Shown in pieces: positions 1 to 8,250 of a stretch of 64,000 nt of DNA; position 1 is the stretch's first letter, and each line of letters begins with the position of its first letter. The position numbers and the translations under genes are program-made. The DNA comes from Halodesulfovibrio sp. (GTDB lineage Bacteria > Desulfobacterota > Desulfovibrionia > Desulfovibrionales > Desulfovibrionaceae). Location of the stretch: contig NZ_JADMLB010000043.1 in NCBI RefSeq assembly GCF_015482765.1, positions 62,001 to 126,000 on the forward strand. Reading direction: 5' to 3'. The notes under the pieces were generated by a model, which saw only the letters and a program-made list of their open reading frames with translations, did not search any database and was not told the origin of the DNA.

Positions 1-650
1 TCTAATAATGCATTCCATCCGCTCTCAGCCGTCAGCTCTGAACGCGTATGCAAATCAACATTAACAGGTATATCCGGCAGTATGTTTTGTTTTGGTGCGG
101 ATTCAGAACGAGATATTGCTTTAAATCCTAATTCTTTTACGGCTGTTATGCTGTCTTCTCCCATTCTATTCCAAGGGGGAGTGAAGACAGGCTGCAAGGT
201 ATCGCCCAGCAGTGAGGTTAATGTAGCAGTGCCTTGTTGTAGCTCTTCAACACATTCTTCAGTGGGACGGTTGCTCCCAAATTCACATTTTTTTCCTTGA
301 AGCGTATGGCTGATATGAGACCATCCATGTTGATGCCAACACCACAGGTCATTAGAATTCGGGGCAACAGAAAGAAGTTTTTCTATGCGGGAAGGAGTAC
401 TCCATGCCGGAACGGCAGCTAATGCAAGCGGAGTATTGTGTTCAGCAAATATTTTCAGCATAGCCGTGCATTGTGAAGAAGGGATGGCAATGTCGTCGGC
501 TCGAAAGAAGATTTTTGGAACAGCACTGGCTTGCTGAGGGGATGTGTGAAAATCTTCTATCCCGCGCTGAATGCTTTGTTCGAGTCTTGCATGGATGTTG
601 GAAGGGACGGCGTGCCACAGGGCTGAAATATATGGTCGTTGTTTTGCCAT
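1..650 (-). CDS. Polysaccharide deacetylase family protein (3' end beyond window)
   Basis: The reading frame runs off the left edge, so only the first 216 residues are visible. They carry a divergent NodB-type deacetylase pattern: FFRADDIAIPS with the paired aspartates near residue 51, a later WCWHQHGWSHISH block with the metal-binding histidines, and GKKCEFG. This family removes acyl groups from amino sugars in cell-surface glycans. The start is the first ATG after an in-frame stop, with GGCAGG just upstream. It is the last visible gene of a minus-strand glycosyltransferase cluster, 71 bases after the previous gene, which supports a role in modifying the glycan made there. The substrate is unknown. 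Confidence 0.75.
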   Translation of the reverse strand, partial: MAKQRPYISALWHAVPSNIHARLEQSIQRGIEDFHTSPQQASAVPKIFFRADDIAIPSSQCTAMLKIFAEHNTPLALAAVPAWSTPSRIEKLLSVAPNSNDLWCWHQHGWSHISHTLQGKKCEFGSNRPTEECVEELQQGTATLTSLLGDTLQPVFTPPWNRMGEDSITAVKELGFKAISRSESAPKQNILPDIPVNVDLHTRSELTAESGWNALL

Positions 651-721
651 TGAGTACCTGCCTTTGTTGTACCTGCCGAATCATTGTAATCGGAAGTTGT
701 CATATCTTTGTGCTTACAATG

Positions 722-1903
722 TCAGAGTAATTTCTCCATTATTTTAACAGATTGTACTGCACCGTTTAAATCTACGGTGTTGTTTGGGGAAGGTGTCTGA
801 TTCAAATGGCGGGAAAGAATATGCTGTAATGCGTCCGGCGTAATATCGTTCTGTTCTATAACCTTAAGCGCACCCAGCTGCTCCAGACTTGTAGAGCGCA
901 TTCGTTGTTCTCTGTTTTGATCAAAAGGATAGACGAGTCCGAACGTGTTTACTGCCAGCAAGTTCATTGTGGTGTTGTAGCCGGCCATGCTGAATGAGAG
1001 GTCGGCAGCATTTAAGTAATCTATGAAGTTGGGTATGAAGTCGGTGACAGTAATGTGCGGATACGGTTCACAGAGTTTTCTAATTTTTTGTTGAAATCGT
1101 TGCTGCATAAAAGGGCCGGTTGAAATGAGCAAAGAGTGCGGTGTTGTTTCTTGAAGCAGGATTGAAGCAGAGGCCAGATGTTCCATAAGTTCTGGATGGA
1201 CAGATCCGCTGCCGATACTGCCAAGGATAAAAGGAGTGCCATCAGCTATAGATAATGAGTTCCGGACTGTTTGCGAATTGGTGATTCGGGGTTTGGGAGA
1301 AATATATCCTGTGTTGTAAATAGGAATAGATATTTCGTTGATGCGTGGAAAAGTTGCACCGAGTGTAATGACCGAAGGGTCGGTGTGCACAAGAATAGCA
1401 TCAAAGTATGTATTCAAGATTGAAAGAACCCGCTCTTCAAATTTGAGCTGATTAGCCTTTTCTACAAGAATATCCCGTACGCTGCATATCGTTTGCATTG
1501 TGGGAAAGGCATTATCCTTCACAAGTTCAAGTACCGGCATGAGTTCAAAACTGAACTGTTTTCGACCGAACGGAAAGAGCTCTACAAGAAAGATGTCAGG
1601 TTGAAGAGCAAGTAATGTTTCCGTTAATATTGTTGCGCGTTGTGCCTTGATACCTTCAAGTTCCTGCTCTGTAAGGGGATGTTTTTTCCCCTGCTCATCA
1701 GTGCGGATAAATGTGCCGAAATCTTCATCCATTGATAGAGAAGGAAGCTCAATGACTTGAACATGTTTTGGATATGAAACAGATACAGGAGTACCACCTG
1801 TGATGAGTGTGACCTCGTGTCCGGCGAGTGCATGGTCAATTTCGAGACTGCGGAAGAAGTGCCCCATGCCGAGCACATGCTGACAGTAATGAACAACACG
1901 CAT
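722..1903 (-). CDS. MurG-like GT-B glycosyltransferase
   Basis: A 393-residue soluble protein with a GT-B layout. The N-terminal half opens with HYCQHVLGMGHFFRSLEI, the glycine loop and HF pair seen in MurG/COG4671-type transferases. The C-terminal half contains LGSIGSGSV and the donor-site motif FSMAGYNTTMNLL. It probably transfers a nucleotide-activated sugar to a lipid or glycan acceptor in the cytoplasm; donor and acceptor cannot be read from the sequence. Its ATG overlaps the stop of the upstream phosphatase gene (TAATG), and GAGGTATTGTA precedes the start, so the two are translationally coupled. It shares the GYNT signature with the transferase at 5013-6224, so the cluster holds two enzymes of this type. 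Confidence 0.75.
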   Translation of the reverse strand: MRVVHYCQHVLGMGHFFRSLEIDHALAGHEVTLITGGTPVSVSYPKHVQVIELPSLSMDEDFGTFIRTDEQGKKHPLTEQELEGIKAQRATILTETLLALQPDIFLVELFPFGRKQFSFELMPVLELVKDNAFPTMQTICSVRDILVEKANQLKFEERVLSILNTYFDAILVHTDPSVITLGATFPRINEISIPIYNTGYISPKPRITNSQTVRNSLSIADGTPFILGSIGSGSVHPELMEHLASASILLQETTPHSLLISTGPFMQQRFQQKIRKLCEPYPHITVTDFIPNFIDYLNAADLSFSMAGYNTTMNLLAVNTFGLVYPFDQNREQRMRSTSLEQLGALKVIEQNDITPDALQHILSRHLNQTPSPNNTVDLNGAVQSVKIMEKLL

Positions 1904-2520
1904 TACAATACCTCATTAAGTTCGAGTACGGAGTAGTGGATTTCATCTGGTGTCGGGGTTTCCGCAATCAGGTGATGCAGGGCATGCTTACGGATAGTTT
2001 TTCCTTCTTCTGGAAGATACTTTTTTCGCATAAGGTGGTTGGCGATCGTGGTGATATTTCCCTGATGGGTTACCACAAGGATATGACCGCCTTGCCATCG
2101 AAAGATTGCTTCATGCAGCGCTTTCATGGTTCTTTCCAACACTGCTGTTCGGCTTTCACCATTTGGCGGGGTAAAGTTCCATCCGGCGGCTTCTTGTCTG
2201 GTGACTTCGTCAGGGGACTGTTCACGTAACTGGCGTATAGAATTGCCTGTCCATGCCCCCCAATCCTGTTCACGTAAGCGCGAATCGATTTCTATGGGAA
2301 GATGCAAATATGTGTTTAAGGCAAGTGCGGTAAGATGTGCCCGCGATAGATCGCTTGTCAGTATCCGGTTCCATGGATGTTTCTTTATGGAAGAAATCCA
2401 TGAGTTAATTACGGTAAAACTTTCCTCTTGAAGCGGAATATCAAATTGTCCTTGTATCCGCTTTTCTGCATTCCAGCCTGTGGGAGCATGGCGCAGCAGT
2501 CCTATATGTGTTTGTTGCAT
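1903..2520 (-). CDS. Histidine phosphatase superfamily protein
   Basis: A 205-residue protein of the phosphoglycerate mutase-like histidine phosphatase superfamily. The phospho-accepting motif is LLRHAPTGWN near residue 10 (RHA instead of the common RHG). SDLSRAHLTALAL, REQDWGAWTG and the second catalytic histidine in VVTHQGN follow in the usual order. Members remove phosphate from sugar phosphates, nucleotides or alpha-ribazole phosphate. Its position between glycosyltransferase genes and its one-base overlap with the next gene point to a sugar-phosphate or phospho-glycan substrate, which is inference. GAGGGTACT in front of the ATG is a fair ribosome binding site. CobC-type activity is an alternative, but no cobalamin genes lie nearby. 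Confidence 0.8.
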   Translation of the reverse strand: MQQTHIGLLRHAPTGWNAEKRIQGQFDIPLQEESFTVINSWISSIKKHPWNRILTSDLSRAHLTALALNTYLHLPIEIDSRLREQDWGAWTGNSIRQLREQSPDEVTRQEAAGWNFTPPNGESRTAVLERTMKALHEAIFRWQGGHILVVTHQGNITTIANHLMRKKYLPEEGKTIRKHALHHLIAETPTPDEIHYSVLELNEVL

Positions 2521-2549
2521 AGTACCCTCTGAGTGGCCTCGTCAGCTTA

Positions 2550-3659
2550 TCAATAAATGAGAGAATGTAATTTTTCTTCTAGCAGTTTGTAATTTTTATA
2601 GATGTCATGCTCTTGTGTGACATAAGCTCTTGCCGCGATTCCCATGGTTGCGCGTAGTTCAGGTGAGGCGGCAAGTTTTTGAATACCTGCAATAAAGGCT
2701 TCTATGTCGAATGAAGGGGTAATAAATCCAGTTGTTCCGTCCGCTACAACTTGGGGGGCACCATCATGATCCCATGCAACGACAGGCAGTCCGCAGCTTT
2801 GTGCTTCAAGATAGACCATGCCCAGCCCTTCATTGATTCCGGGGAAAGCAAAAATGTCGCTAGCGGAGTACACCTCCGGCAGTTCGGTGGATGGAACTGC
2901 TCCCAGAAATAAATGTTTATCCGGAAGAGCCTGCTGTGCTTTTTCCTCCAAGCTGGAACGCATAGTACCGTCTCCGGCAATGACGAGGAAAATAGAGTCA
3001 TCCAGCACGGCGAGCTTTTCGCATGCTTTTATGACGTACTCGACACCTTCTGATTTCGTCCCTTCACGCAACATTGCGACTGTGAGCACAATAGTTTTGT
3101 CTGAAGCATTCCATGCTGTTCTTTTTTTATGCCGTGCTTGTTCGTCACGCAAAAAATCGTCAGTTTTTATTCCCGGAGGAACAAACGAAATATGGCTGGA
3201 TGGAACAAGTTGTTCCAGTCCTTCGAGATCTCGTTGCTTGTTTGTAAATAAATGATCTGCATGTTGCAGGGCTCGCTTATTTAAGTAGTACCCCGGTTTT
3301 GTTTTCCAGACTCTTTTCCGTTTAAGTGCATGTGATGGGGCAAAAATAGTGTAGGGTATCTCTGCCCTTACTGCCAATGAACCAAGAATATCCGGCGCCT
3401 TATAATACGAGTGATAGGTAAACCAGATATCCGGTTTTTCATGGCTGTGCAGTGTTTCTCGAACAAGTTGCATGGTGGCGAATGTCTGTGCCCAGTCTTG
3501 CGGTCTCTTCCATATATAACGGGTAGTCACATGGGGAACGAGCCATACATCATGCCCGCGTGTACGGAAAAACGTTGCAAGATCATCCGCAATGGTCACA
3601 TCTCCTGAGATTCTGGGATGTGTCAGCGGTTTGAACGGGGTACAGAACGCAAGCTTCAT
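2550..3659 (-). CDS. Glycosyltransferase family 4 protein
   Basis: About 369 residues with a GT-B fold. The N-terminal acceptor half starts MKLAFCTPFKPLTHPRISGD. The donor half has the GT4 glutamate motif in FPGINEGLGMVYLEAQSCG followed by LPVVAWDHDGAPQVV. Retaining transferases of this family add hexoses or heptoses to surface glycans at the cytoplasmic face. The start is placed at the ATG of MKLAF because it overlaps the stop of the upstream gene as ATGA; an upstream in-frame start would add four residues. It is the third of four transferases in the same operon. Confidence 0.82.
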   Translation of the reverse strand: MKLAFCTPFKPLTHPRISGDVTIADDLATFFRTRGHDVWLVPHVTTRYIWKRPQDWAQTFATMQLVRETLHSHEKPDIWFTYHSYYKAPDILGSLAVRAEIPYTIFAPSHALKRKRVWKTKPGYYLNKRALQHADHLFTNKQRDLEGLEQLVPSSHISFVPPGIKTDDFLRDEQARHKKRTAWNASDKTIVLTVAMLREGTKSEGVEYVIKACEKLAVLDDSIFLVIAGDGTMRSSLEEKAQQALPDKHLFLGAVPSTELPEVYSASDIFAFPGINEGLGMVYLEAQSCGLPVVAWDHDGAPQVVADGTTGFITPSFDIEAFIAGIQKLAASPELRATMGIAARAYVTQEHDIYKNYKLLEEKLHSLIY

Positions 3660-5020
3660 GAAGACGACCACTCCATTTCCGACATCGTATCTGCTTCTTC
3701 TCTGGCAACACCGTTTTCTTCGTAAATTTCACCAAGTTTTGTAATGAGGAGTCTGTTGTTAAAGACCTTATGCACCTTGCGTTCAGCTTCAGATATAATG
3801 GTTTGGCGTAAGGCTTCGTTTGTTAAAATTTCAATTGTGGCATCTGCAAGCTCTTCTGCTTTATTGCACTGCACAAGTATGCCGGATTTTTTGTGCTCAA
3901 CGAGTTCCGGAATACCTGAAACCTTAGTGGCAACAACTGGAACCCCCATAGCCATTGCCTCGGCGAGGACGTTAGGGATACCGTCTCGGTCGCCATCATG
4001 AGCGGTGGTACATCCTAATAAAAACATATCTGCTTTTCGGTAGTGGCTGAGCACTTCTTCATGAGGGAGCGTGCCTGTGAATGTCACAAAATCTCGTAAG
4101 CCGTACTGGTACGCAAGACTCTCGAGTGTATCGAGGAGAGGCCCTTCGCCAATGAGCGTGTAAGTAAAAGGAATGTTTTTCAACAGAAGCAGGCGCAGGC
4201 TTTCAAATATTGTAGTGAGACCTTTCTTTTCAACAAGACGTGCAACAGTGAGTATTGAATAAGGAGGTTCTGTGGTCAGGCTTTTTTGCTGTGTTGAAAA
4301 AAGGGAAAGGTCTATTCCGTGGTACACTGTATGGATAGGGCAGTAACCTGGCTGTGGCGTTCGTACCGGAGAACCGTCTTTGACCGGAGCTAGCGCATAG
4401 GGAGGTGTCGCTTTGGGAGCAGGGAAGGTTCTGGCAATGGTTTCAAGAGCGAGTTGGTTGTATTTGGTGCAGGTTACCACAAACAATGCCCGTTGCATTT
4501 TTTGCGCGAGTCTTTCCGGTTTTTGTGTGTAGATATCCTTAGCGTGAGCTGTGAAGCTGAACGGTATATTGGCAAGTTGTGCAGCATACATGGCTACGGA
4601 TGTTGGTGTGTGTGCAAAATGACTGTGCAAATGTGTAATGTTATATTCAGGAATCGCATTTGCAACAACACATGCCTGCATAAAATGTTTTATCCAAGTG
4701 TGTACTTTGGCTGTACCGCGAAAACGTGAGAGGAAGAATTTGAAAGTCTTCCAAAATGTTGGGGTGTGGAACAACGCACAAAGAAGTGTGTTCCACAGCA
4801 ATCGTGGAAAGCCTAAAGAAAGATATTCCGGAAGATATGTAACCTTGGCGTGGATAGCCTTTACCGACTTATGAGAAAAGGTTTCGCGGGGTTTACGCAT
4901 AGAAAAAATATGAATGGTAAACCCTTGTTCTTCCAATAGCTTTATTTCGTTTGAAATAAATGTCTCAGAGATTCTAGGGTATCCTTTCAAAATCATGCCC
5001 AGAGTTGGTGTACTATGCAT
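3656..5020 (-). CDS. Glycosyltransferase family 4 protein, colanic-acid type
   Basis: A protein of about 454 residues. It begins MHSTPTLGMILKGYPRISET, resembling WcaL/colanic-acid-type transferases. It has HLHSHFAH in the middle and the GT4 donor motif in HDGDRDGIPNVLAEAMAMG, then VPVVATKVSGIPELV. The chosen ATG has AAAGGAG eight bases upstream and lies eight bases inside the end of the preceding transferase gene, so translation is coupled. A start 16 codons further upstream is possible but has no such site. It probably extends a lipid-linked or protein-linked oligosaccharide; the specific sugar is not predictable. Confidence 0.82.
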   Translation of the reverse strand: MHSTPTLGMILKGYPRISETFISNEIKLLEEQGFTIHIFSMRKPRETFSHKSVKAIHAKVTYLPEYLSLGFPRLLWNTLLCALFHTPTFWKTFKFFLSRFRGTAKVHTWIKHFMQACVVANAIPEYNITHLHSHFAHTPTSVAMYAAQLANIPFSFTAHAKDIYTQKPERLAQKMQRALFVVTCTKYNQLALETIARTFPAPKATPPYALAPVKDGSPVRTPQPGYCPIHTVYHGIDLSLFSTQQKSLTTEPPYSILTVARLVEKKGLTTIFESLRLLLLKNIPFTYTLIGEGPLLDTLESLAYQYGLRDFVTFTGTLPHEEVLSHYRKADMFLLGCTTAHDGDRDGIPNVLAEAMAMGVPVVATKVSGIPELVEHKKSGILVQCNKAEELADATIEILTNEALRQTIISEAERKVHKVFNNRLLITKLGEIYEENGVAREEADTMSEMEWSSS

Positions 5021-6224
5021 GGATAGAGTCTCCTTTGAAAACAGAGAGGCGGGAGCGAATAACATCAAGACCTGTCATGGAGAATGCATTGATACTCTGT
5101 TTATACTGGGAGGAGTCTTCCAGCATGGAGATTACTTTGTCCCGTAGTGAATCCGTCGTCAGGCAGTCCCATTTTATGTAATCTGCAAGGTGGGCAGACT
5201 GAAGAACCCGTGCACGGATGAGCTGTTCAAGTCGTGGACTTTCTCGTGGAATGATCAACGAAGGTTTTTTTAGTGAAAGAATTTCGCAGATTGTATTGTA
5301 ACCGCCCATACTGACAACGAGGTCTGCTGCAGCCATAATTTTTTCCAATCGTTTATGGAAGGTGGCAAAAATAACCCCCGCTTTCTTAGCTCTGCGGGCA
5401 AGGCTGTCTTGCAGATCCTGCGGCACAAACGGGCCTGACACCATATATGTTTTAAATGGCAGGTTAGGATTTTCTTCGACCATCGACAGATACGTATCCA
5501 GCATGTGGTAGCCATCGCCTCCGCCACCAGCAGTAACAACGATTAGCTTGCACGTGTCTGTGTCACCGTTTCCGTTTCCATTCCCATTGAGAAGTTGCTT
5601 TAGTGTTATCTTGCGTTCTGGTGTCTGGCGGGGGATATACCCTGTGAAAACGCACTTATTACTGATGGAAGGTGGTAGACCGTATTCTACAATCGGGTTG
5701 TAGAAATTTTCTTGTCCATAAATCCAGATCTCTGAATAGAGCGAATCCAATACATTGAAGTAGTTTTTGTCATTCCATTCAGCACGGGTTGAGGCTGAAT
5801 CATCTAGGATGTCCCGCAGCCCGAGAACTACTTTGGTTTCAGGTCTGGATGTCTTGAACCATTGCAGTACAGGAAGCACTTCACCTTTTAATCCTACAGG
5901 AACTTTATCCACGATAAATAGGTCGGGATCAAAAGACTTTGCAGTGGCAGTGATTATTTCTTGCCGTATTTCAAGAGCTTTTTGAGGGTTTACCTTAATG
6001 GAATGGGGAACATACACTGTATTGCTTTGTTTAATCATGCCGGGGATACGTACAAAGTCTACTCCCAGAGGAATAGGAAAACGTCCGGCTATTGGAGATC
6101 CAGTGAGAATGAGGATGTTAACATCAGGATCGCTTAGATTACGTGCAATTGCCATCGTTCGGCGAATATGCCCCAGCCCGTAAGTATCATGTGAATACAT
6201 GAGAATATTGTATGTAGAACTCAT
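5013..6224 (-). CDS. COG4671/MurG-like glycosyltransferase
   Basis: About 403 residues. YSHDTYGLGHIRRTMAIA near the start is the GT-B loop typical of this group. IVDKVPVGLKGE and DILDDSASTR follow, and VVSMGGYNTICEIL forms the nucleotide-sugar site near the C-terminus. An Asn-Gly microrepeat (NGNGNGNGD) sits in a loop just before the second domain. The ATG at 6224 is chosen because AAGGTG lies upstream, although the spacing is long; a GTG at 6239 is the alternative. It is the first transferase after the radical SAM gene and pairs structurally with the transferase at 722-1903. Confidence 0.78.
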   Translation of the reverse strand: MSSTYNILMYSHDTYGLGHIRRTMAIARNLSDPDVNILILTGSPIAGRFPIPLGVDFVRIPGMIKQSNTVYVPHSIKVNPQKALEIRQEIITATAKSFDPDLFIVDKVPVGLKGEVLPVLQWFKTSRPETKVVLGLRDILDDSASTRAEWNDKNYFNVLDSLYSEIWIYGQENFYNPIVEYGLPPSISNKCVFTGYIPRQTPERKITLKQLLNGNGNGNGDTDTCKLIVVTAGGGGDGYHMLDTYLSMVEENPNLPFKTYMVSGPFVPQDLQDSLARRAKKAGVIFATFHKRLEKIMAAADLVVSMGGYNTICEILSLKKPSLIIPRESPRLEQLIRARVLQSAHLADYIKWDCLTTDSLRDKVISMLEDSSQYKQSINAFSMTGLDVIRSRLSVFKGDSIHA

Positions 6225-6359
6225 GAGTAATTTCTGCACCTTGGTAAGACGTTCACAGTACGTTGCAAGTATTTAAGTCTGTGAATCATTACGGGAAAAA
6301 ATAGTATTATTGTTTTTGTAATACAGTGAGTTGTTTTATTCGGATAAAGATGACCGGCA

Positions 6360-7505
6360 TTATTCTGTATCAATTTTTTCTGCGAGAAAGGCACTGGGAC
6401 GGACTATTTCACTAAGTTGAGGGGATGCGCCTAGCTGTTGGGTCTCAGGGTCAGCGGACTCAGTAAGTGCAAGGTTCTTCCGGTAGAGTGCAATGTTCGG
6501 ATGAATTCTGGCAGCGTGCTTAAAAAGACGTTTGGCGTGGGGGATGTCATTATTACTAAAAGCAAAGACACCAATGTTGTTTAACGCGCTGGAGTGTTCA
6601 CTGTCGTAAAGTAATGTTTGACGAAATGCGTTGGCTGCGCTTTTTTCTGCGCCGGTAATGAAAGAGCGCATTCCTTCAATAAACCAGTTCTCAGCTGGGT
6701 TGAGCTTTACGTAGTGTACGCCCTGACAAGGACATCTGTTTACATTGCAAGGAGTTGCGCTTTCATAAAGAGAGACTGAATCGTGAATGTTTCCAAGTAC
6801 GGTACGATCTCCTGGGCAGCGGAAAATCGTTCCGTCTGGCTCCATACGAATAAATGAATGTCCGCCGTCACAATCTACCCCGCGGAAGTTGAAAACCATT
6901 TTTATTCCTGCTTCGGGGTGCAACGCAAAAATATGTTTACTTTCTTCTGAGTAATTCTGTGGATACTTTTTCCCTTCAAACATGCCTTTGAAGGGTCTTG
7001 GTGTAATTGGTACACCGTTCTTTTTAAAGAAATCTATGTCATTCTGGTATCTATCTTCCATCAGAGGATGGAGCACGTAGTTTACTTTGATAGTGAAGCC
7101 GGCATTAGCAAGAGTATGATAATTCTCAATAAACTGAGTGACTGCATTACGTTTTTCTCGCTCTTCAATATGCAAAGAGGCATAAATGTCATTAACGCGA
7201 GAAGGAGAAATCCTTTTTGCAAATTCTTTAATTTGCTTTGAAAGACTTAAGTTTGTGTCCACACCTATGTAATGTTTTTGGGTAATAGCTTCACATAATG
7301 AAACAAAATTTGGATAGATGAATGGCTCACCACCAGTCATTCCTACTAACCATTTGTCATTATTTGTAGAAAGGAAGTTCAATAAAGTGGATGTAGAGAT
7401 CGGGTTTTCAATTTTCGTATTTTGATGGGGGAAGTAACAGTATGAACATTGAAAATTACAATTGCGGGTCATATTCCATATCATTGATTTGTTGTAATTT
7501 AACAT
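6360..7505 (-). CDS. Radical SAM protein with C-terminal TPR-like segment
   Basis: A 381-residue protein. The radical SAM cluster motif is CNFQCSYC at about residues 16-23, and TGGEPFIYP binds SAM. A second cysteine set (CDGGHS, CPGD, then CNVNRCPCQG) in the middle resembles a SPASM/twitch auxiliary Fe-S region. The last 100 residues look like tetratricopeptide repeats (SALNNIGVFAFSNNDIPHAKRLF). Radical SAM enzymes of this layout modify peptides, proteins or sugars. The gene lies 135 bases upstream of four glycosyltransferases on the same strand, so a glycan or glycoprotein substrate is plausible but unproven. The ribosome binding site is weak (AAGGGCG). The start is divergent from the gene at 7643. 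Confidence 0.8.
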   Translation of the reverse strand: MLNYNKSMIWNMTRNCNFQCSYCYFPHQNTKIENPISTSTLLNFLSTNNDKWLVGMTGGEPFIYPNFVSLCEAITQKHYIGVDTNLSLSKQIKEFAKRISPSRVNDIYASLHIEEREKRNAVTQFIENYHTLANAGFTIKVNYVLHPLMEDRYQNDIDFFKKNGVPITPRPFKGMFEGKKYPQNYSEESKHIFALHPEAGIKMVFNFRGVDCDGGHSFIRMEPDGTIFRCPGDRTVLGNIHDSVSLYESATPCNVNRCPCQGVHYVKLNPAENWFIEGMRSFITGAEKSAANAFRQTLLYDSEHSSALNNIGVFAFSNNDIPHAKRLFKHAARIHPNIALYRKNLALTESADPETQQLGASPQLSEIVRPSAFLAEKIDTE

Positions 7506-7642
7506 AGTTGAACGCCCTTGCTATTGTTTGCAAATAATGTGGTGAAGTGGTACTGAACCACTGCATTTTTTATAGAAAAAAATATCATTTGTAATAAATC
7601 AGACTGCATTTGGTATGAGAGTGTCTCGGGAGACATTATATA

Positions 7643-7951
7643 ATGGATTTACGTGTTTTAGCAGAATTAAAAGAATACCTTACAGTAAAGCAACATACTC
7701 CGGGCAGACTGAAAGTTAAGGTGAACTTAGCCATCCGTAATCATCCTAAGTTACCGGAATTACAAAATGCCGCCAAAGGTGGTAGCTCTGCCATAAAGAA
7801 AACTAATTTGAATATTTTTACCCAAACGCTTACCGTTGATTATGACAGCACTATGTTGCCATTCGAGTCATTACAGGAGCTGCTCTCCAGTGATGATCCA
7901 GAACGTATTGCTTCATTAGCGACAGCTCTTATGGAAGGTGCTGGCGCATAG
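7643..7951 (+). CDS. Small HMA-like (heavy-metal-associated fold) protein
   Basis: A 102-residue protein. TPGRLKVKVNLAI followed by LNIFTQTLTVDYD has the beta-alpha-beta pattern of HMA_2-type domains found as stand-alone proteins in Desulfovibrio relatives. The usual CxxC metal site of true HMA domains is absent, so metal binding is doubtful. The Shine-Dalgarno sequence GGGAG sits inside a small TGTCTC/GAGACA hairpin ten bases before the ATG. It is a single-gene unit ending in a strong terminator at 8026. The function is unknown. Confidence 0.6.
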   Translation: MDLRVLAELKEYLTVKQHTPGRLKVKVNLAIRNHPKLPELQNAAKGGSSAIKKTNLNIFTQTLTVDYDSTMLPFESLQELLSSDDPERIASLATALMEGAGA

Positions 7952-8025
7952 TAAAGCGTATGTTTGACCTGTTGCTGACAGTGATTGTCCTTATGGATAA
8001 TCGGTAGGCAAAAGTACTGACCATA

Positions 8026-8064
8026 ACACCCTGCAGAGAGTACTCTCTGTAGGGTGTTTTTGTT
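8026..8064 (+). terminator. Rho-independent terminator after the HMA-like gene
   Basis: A 13-bp hairpin (ACACCCT...AGGGTGT arms with one G-U pair) is followed by TTTTTGTT. It lies 75 bases after the stop of the gene at 7643-7951 and before the kinase promoter region. Confidence 0.85.
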
Positions 8065-8250
8065 ATTATAAGTACTGATAATAGAATGTTATCGACATGT
8101 TGAGTGAAGAGAGTCGATGGTGCGGGAGTGCTTTGGGACGTAGACTTGTGGGGAAACGTTTTAGAAAGTGTCGCAACGTGTTGCATTTAACCCTATTTTC
8201 CGTATGAGTATGAGTAGCCGAATAGTCTACTTTACATATTGGAGAATTGC

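Noticed and set aside
442-684. 80-codon minus-strand frame at the left edge
   Set aside because: The overlapping frame 1-650 encodes a clear deacetylase-like sequence; this one is a shadow.
6305-6335. Possible terminator after the radical SAM gene (GTATTA/TAATAC hairpin with a T-run on the minus strand)
   Set aside because: The stem is only six AT-rich pairs with a nine-base loop; too weak to call, and the downstream transferases are probably in the same operon.
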